In this document: in pieces, positions 43,138-52,058 of the stretch
How the letters are laid out: every line of letters begins with the position of its first letter
How positions within the stretch are numbered: position 1 is the first letter of the stretch
Assembly: GCF_002846395.1 (NCBI RefSeq)
Contig: NZ_PJMU01000006.1
Location: 1-58,921, forward strand
From: Pontibacter ramchanderi
GTDB lineage: Bacteria > Bacteroidota > Bacteroidia > Cytophagales > Hymenobacteraceae
Reading direction: 5' to 3'
Length of the DNA: 58,921 nt
Notes under the pieces: generated by a model
What the model was told of the DNA's origin: nothing
Seen by the model: the letters and a program-made list of their open reading frames with translations, nothing else
Database searches by the model: none
Program-made: the position numbers and the translations under genes

Positions 43138-44250
43138 TTAATCTGTTTCGAGCCCCAGCTTCTGCATGGTGCGCAAACGCGATACCTTGCCGGTAGCAGT
43201 CTCGGAAAATGCCGGACTGTAGTAGATGTCTTTCGGCATCTCGAACTTACGCAGCAGGGTTCTCATTTTCTCCATTATCTGCTGTTCCGTTTCCTCTGCC
43301 AGTGGTTCACCCTCCAGCACCAGAATCACCTTCTCGCCCAGCAGTTCGTCGGGTTGTGAGGCTACAAAAAAGCGCGGGGCCTGCTCTAACTCAGCCACTG
43401 CCTCCGACACGGCAACCTCTACTACCTCGGTTTGCACCTTCACGCCGCCGGTGTTGATGGTGTTGTCGGCACGGCCAATCCAGCGGAAGCGGGTAGGGGT
43501 GAGTATCTCAACGATGTCGTTGGTGATCAGTGTTTCGTTTTCGGTGATGTCTGCAGTAATAGTGAGGCATCCACGGTTATCCTGCCCAATGGTGACGCCT
43601 GCGATGGTCTCGTAATAATCGGCAGCGGAAGGGCCGTTGAGCAGGCGCAGGGCGATGTGCGAGGAGGTTTCGGTCATGCCATAGGTATGGTATACCGGCG
43701 CCTGCAGCTGCTGCAGTTCGCGCTGCAACGAAAAGCTGACCGGCGCACCACCCACTAATATTGCCTTCATGCTGTTCAGTCGCGCCACGTAGGTCTCGTT
43801 CTCCTGCAAAATGGTCTGCAGCTGCATTGGTACGAAGGACGAGAAATGATACACTTCGTCAGCGGGCGCAAGCGTGAGCGGATTTCCGACAGGGTCCACC
43901 ACGGTCATGTGCATATCACCCAGTAGGCCGCGCACGAGCATCATCATACCGGCAATATATTCTGTGTTGAGGCAGACCAGCATATGTTCACCTGCCTGCA
44001 AACCAAGAAGATTAAGCGTACGGCGCGCGCTAGTTTCCATTTGTTTACGCGTGAGCGTGATCAGCTTGGGTGTGCCGGTGGAACCGGAGGTATGGATCGG
44101 AAATTCCTGCACCCCGTTCAGCCAGTCGCGGCAAAATTCCAGGGTTTTAGCTTCGTAGCCGTTGAGCGGCACGCTATTGCGGAAAGAATATGCCGCTATT
44201 TCGTCGTAATAGAACTTCTTACCGTTTAGGGTCAGGAAATTTTGCGTCAT
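43138..44250 (-). CDS. menE: o-Succinylbenzoate-CoA ligase-like AMP-forming enzyme
   Basis: About 370 residues from the ATG at 44250 (the frame is open to 44421 but the leading 57 residues lack protein character). The adenylation motif TSGSTGTPKLITLT is at about 54-67, YGMTETSSHIAL near 195, and the hinge GRADNTINTGGVKV near 295. Short for an acyl-CoA synthetase, as MenE is in Bacteroidota. Activates o-succinylbenzoate in menaquinone synthesis. The assignment as menE is supported by menD, menF and a hotdog thioesterase within 6 kb. The gene is separated from them by the DoxX gene. Confidence 0.85.
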   Translation of the reverse strand: MTQNFLTLNGKKFYYDEIAAYSFRNSVPLNGYEAKTLEFCRDWLNGVQEFPIHTSGSTGTPKLITLTRKQMETSARRTLNLLGLQAGEHMLVCLNTEYIAGMMMLVRGLLGDMHMTVVDPVGNPLTLAPADEVYHFSSFVPMQLQTILQENETYVARLNSMKAILVGGAPVSFSLQRELQQLQAPVYHTYGMTETSSHIALRLLNGPSAADYYETIAGVTIGQDNRGCLTITADITENETLITNDIVEILTPTRFRWIGRADNTINTGGVKVQTEVVEVAVSEAVAELEQAPRFFVASQPDELLGEKVILVLEGEPLAEETEQQIMEKMRTLLRKFEMPKDIYYSPAFSETATGKVSRLRTMQKLGLETD

Positions 44251-44663
44251 GGGGTGTCTGTATAAATGTGACGGCAGAGCAGGTACACTGCCGGGCCGCC
44301 TGTTTATTCTTTTTTTCCGGTGCTCTGCAGGTTTAGCTTCAGTCCTTTTGCATTGTTGGTTACATACGCAGCTTGTGCACTGCCTGTCTATACCTTGGTC
44401 AAAGCACATAGGTATAGGCACCGTAAATTTTGCTCAAAATTACGACAAAGAGGTATAAGACCTAAATAAGGGCAGGTATAATTTTGGTGATTGACACTTT
44501 GCAGAAGGGGCGCTCTGAACTGTACTTAAGCTTTTCCGCTCGAACATAGGCATAGCCAGGTAACAATGGAGCAATCGCACTTCGCCTTGCCTTCTCGTTA
44601 ACTGGAGAAAGTTGCTGATGCCCCGGCAATTGCGTGCTTAAGGGCTGTACCAGTTGCTCGGGC
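44251..44663. other. Intergenic region with four AGGTATA copies
   Basis: 413 bp between menE and DoxX genes. AGGTATA or its complement occurs at 44389, 44410, 44451 and 44473; the first two form a facing pair. No credible gene and no clear promoter box. Confidence 0.5.
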
Positions 44664-45119
44664 TCAGTATAGGACGTCCCGCTCAGGTCTTCTGATCAGA
44701 TTGTCGACCGATAAACGTCCAGAGCCGAGTATCAAAAAGACAATCAGCAGGATCAGGACAATGATGGAAGACCAAAGCTCTGTGTTCTCAGAGTAGAATC
44801 CCCGCTGCGGGTTGATGAAGAACACAGCACCGAGCAGTATCGGGATCTGGAACAGGATTGCGATGCGCGTTACCAGCCCCATGGCGATCAATAGTCCGCC
44901 CACCAGGTGCGCAAATGCCACGTAATGCGCCATCCCGAACGACACCCATTGAAACTGGCTGTTTCGCATAATGCTTTGCAGCGCCTCAGTATCCTGAATA
45001 AACATGACGCCTTTCACAAATAGAAAGATACCCAGCGCCATACGCACAAAGTCTACCCAAACCGGATGGTGTGTATCAGCCCAGTGCTCGATCCAGTGCA
45101 TGTCTTGCGTTAAGTTCAT
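44664..45119 (-). CDS. DoxX family membrane protein
   Basis: 151 residues with four predicted membrane helices (about 25-42, 62-80, 85-105 and 115-135). The hydrophilic N-terminus contains HWIEHWADTHHPVW. FAHLVGGLLIAMGL is a typical DoxX segment. Family members are associated with thiol/disulfide or redox partners, but none is obvious here. Transcribed alone, with a 733-bp gap upstream. Confidence 0.8.
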   Translation of the reverse strand: MNLTQDMHWIEHWADTHHPVWVDFVRMALGIFLFVKGVMFIQDTEALQSIMRNSQFQWVSFGMAHYVAFAHLVGGLLIAMGLVTRIAILFQIPILLGAVFFINPQRGFYSENTELWSSIIVLILLIVFLILGSGRLSVDNLIRRPERDVLY

Positions 45120-45237
45120 GGCTGTAAGATTTTAGGTTTAAGAAATTGATGTACAATTATTTAAACGAATTATGCTGTTAAATGGCTATGGAATTAATGG
45201 ATATGTCTTGACAGGTGTCTGGCTCAGTTACACCTAG

Positions 45238-45255
45238 CAGGTATAGCTATACCTG
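45238..45255. repeat. 18-bp perfect palindrome of two CAGGTATA words
   Basis: CAGGTATAGCTATACCTG: two facing copies of the 9-mer CAGGTATAG joined without a spacer. Confidence 0.85.
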
Positions 45256-45320
45256 GCGTAGCTGCTGTTTAGCTATACCTTAAATTGTTTTGTTTTATAG
45301 CTTCGCCTGTGCGGCGGGCA

Positions 45321-45366
45321 CTTCCTTTTTGTCTTGACACAAAAAGGAAGCAAAAAAAGTCAAGAC
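45321..45366. repeat. Dispersed hairpin element (CTTCCTTTTTGT / ACAAAAAGGAAG)
   Basis: 12-bp arms with a CTTGAC loop (45321-45350), then GTCAAGAC (45359-45366), which can pair with GTCTTGAC (45331-45338) in an alternative fold. I have the impression that similar sequences recur between genes of Bacteroidota; only this copy was seen here. Confidence 0.55.
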
Positions 45367-45852
45367 CCTCCAAACTCGCTGACCGCTCGAACAGTGGAGT
45401 GTCATTTGGTGCACCTGGCACAGCTTTTTGTTGCATAGGTTAAGGGGCAAGTTAGCCTTTCGATGCGTGCCCGTGGTGCGAGGCACACTAAATGACTTAT
45501 ACCGGGAACTGGTAATGCCTCATACCCCTCTCTTGAGAGGGGCGGGGGTGTGTTGAATTAGTAGGAGCCTAAACCCCAAAAACTACGGAGCTATACCTGT
45601 AGAGTAAGCATCAGCAGAAAAGTACCCCGTGGGCATAGGGACCCTCGATAAAAAAAGGGACGAGGGGATGTAATCATGAATAGGTATACAGCAAACTCAG
45701 CGCTTAATCTGAGCATCAGTAATTACAGATTCCCTGCCTGGGAGTAGGGGCCTCTTTCGACAAGATCCTTTCTGGATGATAAATAAAAGAAAGAGTGAGT
45801 ATCTTAGTTACTGAAATAAAGTGCAGGCTCAGACAAATGCAAACGCTATACC

Positions 45853-47550
45853 TTACAAGGCTTTCAAAAGTGTCTGCTTATAGGCGGCGAACTCGGCGGC
45901 GTTGGCTTTGCTGTCAGTGAAGATTTCCAGTATTCCTGCGCCGGCATCGGGGGCAAAAAAAGCTGGGAGCACCTGCTCCAGTTCGGTTAAGGACTGGCAG
46001 GAAGTATAGTTCAGTCCGAAGTCTAAGGCTGTGTGGCGGGCATCGAGCTGCTGCCTTGTTTCGAAGAACTCATCTAATTCCGGTTGCCGTTTCGGGCCGT
46101 CGATAAGTCTGAAAATGCCACCCGCGTGGTTGTTAATGATCACGATGCGCAGGTTGGCGGGCAGGTAATTGTGCCATAGGCCGTTGCGGTCGTAGAAAAA
46201 GGCCATGTCGCCGGTCAGGAGCGTAGTGATGCGCTTGCTACTGAGGGCGCAGCCGACCGTGGTGCTGGTACTGCCATCGATGCCGCTTGTGCCACGGTTG
46301 GCGTATACCTGCACCTCCTGCTCGGGCCGTAGGGCCAGAATATTGGCATAGCGCACGGCCATGCTATTGGCCAGGTGCAGGTTGCTTTGCTGCGGCAGCG
46401 TGTTGAGCAGGCGGCTAATGGCAGTCAACTCGCTGTAGGGGGCTTTGGTGGTGAAGTCTTTCAGGAAACTTCCCGCTTTCTGCTCTATACTTGTCCATGC
46501 CTGGATGTAACCCGAATCTTCGCGGGTGCTGCCGGCCATGCTCCGGAAGAAGCTGACAGGCGTGCAGCGGATGATGCGTGTGAGCGACTGAAAGGTGTCA
46601 GCCACTTGCCCGGCGGGTTGAATGTGCCAGTGTGCCTTCGGCTTGTACTGGCGCAGGTATAGCTTCAGGCTTTTAGAGATGACTGATTTGCCAAAAGTGA
46701 TCAGCAGGTCGGGTTGGAGAGAGGCCATCTTCTCCGGATCAGGGCAGGCCAGGATGGCATCCTGGTGGCGAACAACACCGGCCAGTTGTTGTGTGTTGCT
46801 GATGATATCGCCTATCGCCACAGCACCAGTCGAACCCATGAATGTCTGGAGTGCCAGTAACAGTTTTGGATCATGGTATCCTTGACCAGCCACAATAAGC
46901 ACGCGCTTAAAAAAAAGCATTTCCTGCTCCAGTTTCAGGGACTGCATCGGGTTCAGGTCAAACGCGCTGTGGTCTTCTTCAATCACTTTCACCTCTGCAT
47001 CGAACTGCAGTTCTTCGTCCTGCGCCGGGTAAAATGGCTCGCGAAGGGGCACGTTGATGTGCACCGGTCCGGCAGGGGAGGCCACCGCTTCGTTCAGCGC
47101 CTCCGATACCAATCGCTCGGTCTGCCACACCGCATCGGGGTGCTCCAATGACACCGGAAAGTCGAAGCTGCGTTTGATATGCTGCCCATATACCTGCTGC
47201 TGCCGGATGGTTTGCCCATCAAGCTGGTCGATCCACTCCGGCGGGCGGTCGGCGGTGAGCACAAGCAAGGGCACCTGTGCGAAGAAGGCCTCTGCCACAG
47301 CCGGCGCATAATTCAAGGATGCCGTTCCTGAGGTGCACACCAGCACAGTTGGCCTGCCGGTTGTCTGCGCCATGCCCAGTGCTATGAAAGCGGCGGCCCG
47401 TTCGTCACTCACTGTGCGTACCGTCAGTTTGGGGTGGCGGGCAAAAGCGATCGTCAGGGGTGCACAGCGCGAACCTGGCGAAAGCACCACATTTTCCACC
47501 CCCTTGCGGGCGCATATCTCAGCAATATTGACAACGGGCTGTAGGAGCAT
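45853..47550 (-). CDS. menD: SEPHCHC synthase (MenD)
   Basis: 2-succinyl-5-enolpyruvyl-6-hydroxy-3-cyclohexene-1-carboxylate synthase, thiamine-diphosphate dependent, the first committed step of menaquinone synthesis. 565 residues. N-terminal TPP enzyme domain with VVLSPGSRCAPLTIAFARHP and DERAAAFIALGMAQ (Glu about 53); C-terminal domain with the ThDP motif LTGDMAFFYDRNGLW and IVIINNHAGGIF. The start ATG at 47550 is 237 bp after the menF stop, a gap filled by an octamer tract. Confidence 0.95.
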   Translation of the reverse strand: MLLQPVVNIAEICARKGVENVVLSPGSRCAPLTIAFARHPKLTVRTVSDERAAAFIALGMAQTTGRPTVLVCTSGTASLNYAPAVAEAFFAQVPLLVLTADRPPEWIDQLDGQTIRQQQVYGQHIKRSFDFPVSLEHPDAVWQTERLVSEALNEAVASPAGPVHINVPLREPFYPAQDEELQFDAEVKVIEEDHSAFDLNPMQSLKLEQEMLFFKRVLIVAGQGYHDPKLLLALQTFMGSTGAVAIGDIISNTQQLAGVVRHQDAILACPDPEKMASLQPDLLITFGKSVISKSLKLYLRQYKPKAHWHIQPAGQVADTFQSLTRIIRCTPVSFFRSMAGSTREDSGYIQAWTSIEQKAGSFLKDFTTKAPYSELTAISRLLNTLPQQSNLHLANSMAVRYANILALRPEQEVQVYANRGTSGIDGSTSTTVGCALSSKRITTLLTGDMAFFYDRNGLWHNYLPANLRIVIINNHAGGIFRLIDGPKRQPELDEFFETRQQLDARHTALDFGLNYTSCQSLTELEQVLPAFFAPDAGAGILEIFTDSKANAAEFAAYKQTLLKAL

Positions 47551-47786
47551 ATTGAGTGATTTTAGATTGAGTGATTGAGTGAGTTAGTGGTTGAGTGAAT
47601 TGTTAAATTGTTGATGGTTGAATTGTTAGATCAATCATTGAGTTCAAGGGGATATTCAGTCGAATGTGGACTTAGTTAGGCTATATTATTTTTATCTAAA
47701 CTACTCGTTTAAAATAATCAAACACTCACCTCTCCATTCACTAATTCAAAAACCACTCAACCACTCAATCACTCATTCACTCAATG
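47551..47786. repeat. Large degenerate inverted repeat of TTGAGTGA octamers
   Basis: Left arm (about 47551-47602) has tandem TTGAGTGA-like units on the plus strand. The right arm (about 47722-47786) has the complement (TCACTCAA-like units). The AT-rich 120-bp centre has a copy of TTGTTAGATCAATCATTGAG. It spans the whole gap between menF and menD and could form a large cruciform or RNA hairpin. Confidence 0.75.
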
Positions 47787-47787
47787 C

Positions 47788-48999
47788 TTAAAACTCCGAT
47801 AGGATTTTAAGCATTGTTTGGAGTTTGTGCTTTGTTTCCTGCCATTCCTTTTCAGGGGAGGAGTCGCCGGTGATGCCCGCACCTGCGTATAGTACGGCTT
47901 CGTGCTGCAATAGCTGCATACAGCGCAGGTTCACAAACTGGTATGAGCCATCCGAGCTGTTAACCGGGCCTAAAAAACCGCTGTAGTAGCTGCGGTTGTA
48001 GCCTTCGTGGTTGAGGATGAAGCGCAGAGCAGGTTCTTTGGGAAGTCCGCAAACGGCCGAGGTGGGGTGCAGGAGCCGGAGCATGTCGGTGCCCAGGGTC
48101 GGGAAGTCCACTTCCTTCAGGTCTACCTTAAAATCAGTGCGCAGGTGCATCAGGTTGCCGGCAATGACGGTGCGCGGACCCACCTCGGAGTACTCGCGCA
48201 GGCGGAGTTTTTTGAAACAACTAAGCACATAGCGCTCCACCATCCCTTGTTCCTCTATTTCCTTCTGTCGCCAGATGGCATTGGCCGTGGAGCCGTCTTC
48301 GCAGAGGGGCTGGGTGCCGGCCAGCGCTACGGTCTTGAAGATCTGTTGCTGGTCCACGCTCACCAGTATCTCCGGCGATGCGCCCATCCAGGTGCCTATT
48401 CCAGGTATAGCCACCAACGACACAAACGCGTTGGGGTAGGCCTGGAGCATTTTCTCGAAGGCATTGATCAGGCTAAACGCTGATGGCAGTGGCGTGGTGT
48501 TGATACGCGAAAGTACGACCTTCTCCATCGCCTCGGCCCGTATCGCATCCACAGCCAGGCTCACTGCGGCGGTAAAGGTCTCTTCGTTCCGACCCTTGAA
48601 ATGATCGGTGTGGACAGGTATAGGCCAGGCTGCAGAGGTTCGGGTTTCAGGCTGGTCCAGCGCCGCGGTAAAGGAATTCACTAAAGCTTCCGGAGCATCG
48701 GCAGCAGGGAGTAACTGTTTGGTGTGCGAACTGTAGTGCAGGTCGGCTTTGAGGAATATATGCGGCTCGTCGCCATCGGTAACAAAGGGGCAGAACAAAA
48801 AACCGGCCGGGCTCGTCTCCAGCGCAGGTATAGCCGACATTTTTTGGGGCGCAAAAGAGATACAGGCCTGCACCTCGGTCTGCAAGGGCAGGCGCCAAAG
48901 GGCAATAGCCTGCTGCTGATGCAGGGCTGTCGTCAAGATTTGTTCCAGGGTATAGCTTTTCGCGCTTTCTCCTCCCATACCGGCTGCCTCATGTCCCAT
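47788..48999 (-). CDS. menF: Isochorismate synthase
   Basis: Converts chorismate to isochorismate, the entry to menaquinone. 403 residues with the chorismate-binding domain at the C-terminus: EAMEKVVLSRI (about 170-180), WMGASPEILVSV, FPTLGTDMLRLLHPTSAVCGLPK, LHPTSAV region, YSGFLGPV and the end box LYAGAGITGDSSPEKEWQET (Glu). Anthranilate synthase-type insertion is absent. The stop is followed by the octamer repeat before menD, and the start lies 3 bases after the thioesterase stop, so thioesterase and menF are co-transcribed. Confidence 0.92.
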   Translation of the reverse strand: MGHEAAGMGGESAKSYTLEQILTTALHQQQAIALWRLPLQTEVQACISFAPQKMSAIPALETSPAGFLFCPFVTDGDEPHIFLKADLHYSSHTKQLLPAADAPEALVNSFTAALDQPETRTSAAWPIPVHTDHFKGRNEETFTAAVSLAVDAIRAEAMEKVVLSRINTTPLPSAFSLINAFEKMLQAYPNAFVSLVAIPGIGTWMGASPEILVSVDQQQIFKTVALAGTQPLCEDGSTANAIWRQKEIEEQGMVERYVLSCFKKLRLREYSEVGPRTVIAGNLMHLRTDFKVDLKEVDFPTLGTDMLRLLHPTSAVCGLPKEPALRFILNHEGYNRSYYSGFLGPVNSSDGSYQFVNLRCMQLLQHEAVLYAGAGITGDSSPEKEWQETKHKLQTMLKILSEF

Positions 49000-49002
49000 A
49001 CC

Positions 49003-49413
49003 TTATTTCTTATCAATTACAGCCACGGTCATGCGGCTCAGGCACACAACATCGCCCGTTTCGGACGTAATTCTGATTTCCCATACCTGCGTGCTGCGGC
49101 CCTGGTGCAGGGCGCGGGCCTCGCCGTATACCCAGCCTTCGCGCACGCTCCGGATGTGGTTGGCGTTGATCTCCAGGCCCACGCAAGCTTTCTGGTTCAG
49201 ATCTACGGAAAGGGCGGCGCCTATGCTGCCGAGTGTTTCGGCCAGGGCTACGGAAGCACCACCGTGCAGCAGGCCCATCGGCTGGTGCGTACGCTTGTCA
49301 ACGGGCATTCTGGCGGCCAAAACGCCATCCTTGAAAGAGGTTATTTCGATGCCAAGGTGCTCCACCATCGTGTTTTTGCTCCACTCCTGCAGCTTTTCTA
49401 ACGTAGAATCCAT
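49003..49413 (-). CDS. Hotdog-fold thioesterase (PaaI/MenI-like)
   Basis: A 136-residue hotdog thioesterase. The catalytic region HQPMGLLHGGASVALAET (about 42-59) contains His and the acidic Glu58; VGLEINANHIRS forms the second strand. Immediately upstream of menF (3 bp), so a role as 1,4-dihydroxy-2-naphthoyl-CoA thioesterase (MenI) in the same pathway is a context-based inference. Fold and length fit other small PaaI-type enzymes. Start ATG at 49413. Confidence 0.82.
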   Translation of the reverse strand: MDSTLEKLQEWSKNTMVEHLGIEITSFKDGVLAARMPVDKRTHQPMGLLHGGASVALAETLGSIGAALSVDLNQKACVGLEINANHIRSVREGWVYGEARALHQGRSTQVWEIRITSETGDVVCLSRMTVAVIDKK

Positions 49414-49479
49414 TTTGTATAGGCTTTGAATGCTAACTTCGCATTCTAGTATTTGTAAAGAGGCAAAAGTAAGTCAATT

Positions 49480-50106
49480 TTGAGTATTAAGAAAATATAC
49501 CTGATCCGCCACGGGCAAACCGATTTTAACCTGCAGGGCATTGTGCAGGGCAGCGGTGTGGATGCGCCGCTCAACGAACTGGGCCGCAGACAGGCCGACG
49601 CATTTTTCCAGAAATACCAGCACATCCCTTTCGACAAGGTATATACCTCTACCCTGCAACGGGCCATGCAGTCGGTTCAGGGTTTTACCGACAAAGGTAT
49701 ACCGCACGAACGCCACGCCGGGCTAAACGAGATCAACTGGGGAACAAGGGAAGGCACCCGTATCACGCCGGAAGAAGACGCCTACTACCACCGTATGCTA
49801 CAATCGTGGACCGAGGGTGAAACCAGCCTATGCATAGAAGGAGGGGAGAGCCCGGAATTGGTGGCTGCCCGGCAGAAACCCGTGATCGATTTGATCCTGA
49901 GCCGGCCCGAGGAGGAAAACGTGCTCATTTGCATGCATGGCCGCGCCATGCGCATCCTGTTGAGCCAGCTGCTGCGGTACCCGCTGCGCTGCATGGACCA
50001 GTTCGAGCACCAGAACCTTTGCCTTTACCAGCTCGACTACACAGGCACTATGTTCAGTGTGAAGAAGTACTGCGACGTGGCCCATTTGCAGGAGGTGCAG
50101 GTATAA
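49480..50106 (+). CDS. Histidine phosphatase family protein
   Basis: A 208-residue cytoplasmic member of the phosphoglycerate mutase/histidine phosphatase superfamily. Catalytic motif LIRHGQTDFN (about 8-17; Arg9, His10), Glu in LNEINWGTREG (about 83), and the second His in ICMHGRAMR (His153). Start codon is TTG: an in-frame stop lies at 49456-49458 and no ATG or GTG follows before 49480. A purine-rich AGAGG at 49458-49462 is the nearest Shine-Dalgarno-like element. Substrate unknown. It ends CAGGTATAA at 50098-50105, and the next gene is pdhC after its own promoter. Confidence 0.85.
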   Translation: MSIKKIYLIRHGQTDFNLQGIVQGSGVDAPLNELGRRQADAFFQKYQHIPFDKVYTSTLQRAMQSVQGFTDKGIPHERHAGLNEINWGTREGTRITPEEDAYYHRMLQSWTEGETSLCIEGGESPELVAARQKPVIDLILSRPEEENVLICMHGRAMRILLSQLLRYPLRCMDQFEHQNLCLYQLDYTGTMFSVKKYCDVAHLQEVQV

Positions 50107-50137
50107 TTTGGGCTTCAGAACAAATTAGGGAGTATAG

Positions 50138-50168
50138 TTTGAATAAAATATTTTTAGGTCTAATTTTG
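50138..50168 (+). promoter_or_regulatory. Promoter of the PDH E2 gene (TTTG-N19-TAATTTTG)
   Basis: A -33 box TTTG at 50138-50141 is followed by exactly 19 bases and the -7 box TAATTTTG (50161-50168), a full match to the Bacteroidota primary-sigma promoter. Transcription should start near 50175, about 40 bp before the ATG. Confidence 0.8.
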
Positions 50169-50215
50169 GGCTTTATCCAATAGACGAAACAGGCGAACAA
50201 ACAAGACGATAAATT

Positions 50216-51940
50216 ATGGCTGAAGTGATACGAATGCCGAAGATGAGCGACACGATGACGGAGGGGGTGATTGCATCTTGGCTTAAGAAAGTAGGTGACA
50301 AGGTAAGCGCCGGCGATATTCTGGCCGAGGTGGAAACCGACAAGGCTACCATGGAGCTGGAATCATACGAAGATGGCACGCTGCTGCACATTGGTCCTAA
50401 AAAAGGCGATTCGGTACCTATTGATGCTGTAATAGCGATCATCGGCAAAGAAGGCGAGGACATTTCCGGTTTGCTGGGCGATGCAGGCGCAAAGCCAGCC
50501 GCTAAAGCTGAGCCGAAAGAGGAGGTAAAGGAAGCCCCTAAACAGGAAGAGAAGAAGGAAGCGGCGCCTGCCAAAGCGGATACCCCTGCTGCCAAAACTA
50601 CTGTGGATACATCCAACATCAAGGCCAGCGTGATCCGGATGCCGAAGATGAGCGATACCATGACCGAAGGCGTGCTGGTGTCGTGGTTGAAGAAAGTGGG
50701 CGACAAAGTGAGCTCTGGCGACGTGCTGGCCGAAGTGGAGACCGATAAGGCAACCATGGAACTGGAGTCGTACGAAGACGGCACGTTGCTTTACACGGGC
50801 GTAAACGCAGGCGATTCTGTTGCCATTGATGCCATCATTGCCATCATCGGCGACAAAGATGCTGACTACAAAGCCCTGCTAGATGCAGAGGGTGGGGTGG
50901 AAAGCCGCTCACGCGAAGAGAACGCACAGTCTGATGAAAACGTAGAAGCCCGCACCGAGGAAACGACAGAAGAGAAAGTACAGGATACAAAAGTACCGGC
51001 CGGCGAAACCGAGCAGGTGGCCGCCGAAGGAAACGGACGCATCAAGGCTTCTCCGCTTGCCAAAAAAGTAGCCAAAGAAAAAGGCATCAAGCTTAACCAG
51101 CTCAAAGGATCGGGCGAGGGTGGACGTATTGTGCTGCGCGACGTGGAGAACTTCACACCGTCTGCCGCTGCACCGCAAAAAGCAGCTGCCCCTGCAACTG
51201 CTCCAGCTTCAGCGCCAGCTGCAACTCCTGCACCACAAGCTGCACCAGCTGCTACTACAGACGCCTACGAAGAAGTAACCGTGTCGCAAATGCGCAAAGT
51301 GATTGCCCGCCGTCTGGCAGAAAGCAAATTCTCCGCTCCGCACTTCTACCTGACCATGGAAATCGACATGGACAAGGCGATCGAGTCCCGTACTTCGATC
51401 AACGAGGTGTCTCCGGTGAAGGTGTCGTTCAACGACCTGGTGATCAAGGCGGCCGCTGCGGCACTTCGTCAGCACCCTGCCGTGAACTCTTCCTGGCTGG
51501 GCGACAAGATCCGTTACAACAAGCAGATCAACATCGGCGTGGCTGTGGCAGTAGAAGAAGGCCTCCTGGTACCAGTAGTACGCAACGCAGACAGCAAGTC
51601 GCTCTCTGCGATTGCCTCTGAGGTGAAAGACCTGGGCGGCAAAGCCAAGAACAAGAAGCTGCAGCCGTCTGACTGGGAAGGCAACACCTTCACGATCTCT
51701 AACCTGGGCATGTTCGGCATCGAAGAATTCACTGCCATCATCAATCCACCAGATGCCTGCATCATGGCCGTAGGTGCTATCAAGCAGACGCCAGTGGTGA
51801 AGAATGGCAATATCCAGATCGGTAACGTGATGAAAGTAACGCTTTCCTGCGACCACCGCGTAGTAGACGGTGCTGTTGGTTCTGCTTTCCTGCAGACCTT
51901 CAAGAGCATGCTGGAAAACCCGCTGCGCATCCTGGTATAG
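50216..51940 (+). CDS. pdhC: Pyruvate dehydrogenase complex E2 (dihydrolipoyl acetyltransferase)
   Basis: 574 residues. Two lipoyl domains: residues about 1-78 and 138-216, each with ETDKATMELESY, where Lys (about 43 and 181) is lipoylated. These domains are nearly identical, pointing to an internal duplication. Peripheral-subunit-binding domain about 275-310 (KASPLAKKVAKEKGI). A flexible linker rich in A/P follows, then the catalytic core with the active-site SCDHRVVDGAVGSAFL (His about 546). Transfers acetyl groups to CoA in the mitochondrial-like complex. E1 and E3 are not in the window. Independent promoter and terminator frame it. Confidence 0.93.
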   Translation: MAEVIRMPKMSDTMTEGVIASWLKKVGDKVSAGDILAEVETDKATMELESYEDGTLLHIGPKKGDSVPIDAVIAIIGKEGEDISGLLGDAGAKPAAKAEPKEEVKEAPKQEEKKEAAPAKADTPAAKTTVDTSNIKASVIRMPKMSDTMTEGVLVSWLKKVGDKVSSGDVLAEVETDKATMELESYEDGTLLYTGVNAGDSVAIDAIIAIIGDKDADYKALLDAEGGVESRSREENAQSDENVEARTEETTEEKVQDTKVPAGETEQVAAEGNGRIKASPLAKKVAKEKGIKLNQLKGSGEGGRIVLRDVENFTPSAAAPQKAAAPATAPASAPAATPAPQAAPAATTDAYEEVTVSQMRKVIARRLAESKFSAPHFYLTMEIDMDKAIESRTSINEVSPVKVSFNDLVIKAAAAALRQHPAVNSSWLGDKIRYNKQINIGVAVAVEEGLLVPVVRNADSKSLSAIASEVKDLGGKAKNKKLQPSDWEGNTFTISNLGMFGIEEFTAIINPPDACIMAVGAIKQTPVVKNGNIQIGNVMKVTLSCDHRVVDGAVGSAFLQTFKSMLENPLRILV

Positions 51941-51997
51941 GTTTTTGACAAAAGAGCTTTTGACAAAGGACAAAAGCACCTGGAAGTATAAAAATGA

Positions 51998-52032
51998 CAA
52001 AGGGCCTCTTCGGAAACGGAGAGGCCCTTTTG
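51998..52032. terminator. Terminator between pdhC and the DUF417 gene
   Basis: CAAAGGGCCTCT / AGAGGCCCTTTTG, perfect stem with a 10-base loop; A/T-rich on both sides so it can serve both convergent genes. Confidence 0.88.
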
Positions 52033-52058
52033 TTATGTCAGGTATAGCAGCGTTGAAG

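Larger units (their letters stand above)
45120..45852. other. Long repeat-rich intergenic region
   Basis: 733 bp with no credible gene. It contains an 18-bp palindrome of the CAGGTATA word (45238-45255), further copies at 45274, 45592, 45682 and 45847, the hairpin element at 45321-45366, and a perfect hairpin CCCCTCTC-TT-GAGAGGGG (45525-45542). A 63-codon minus frame (45295-45486) is repeat-derived and was not accepted. Confidence 0.6.

Noticed and set aside
45295..45486. 63-codon minus frame
   Set aside because: It is encoded by the hairpin repeat element itself and lacks features of a protein.
50216..50900. Direct DNA repeat in pdhC
   Set aside because: It reflects the two homologous lipoyl domains, a normal feature of E2 proteins, and not a mobile repeat.
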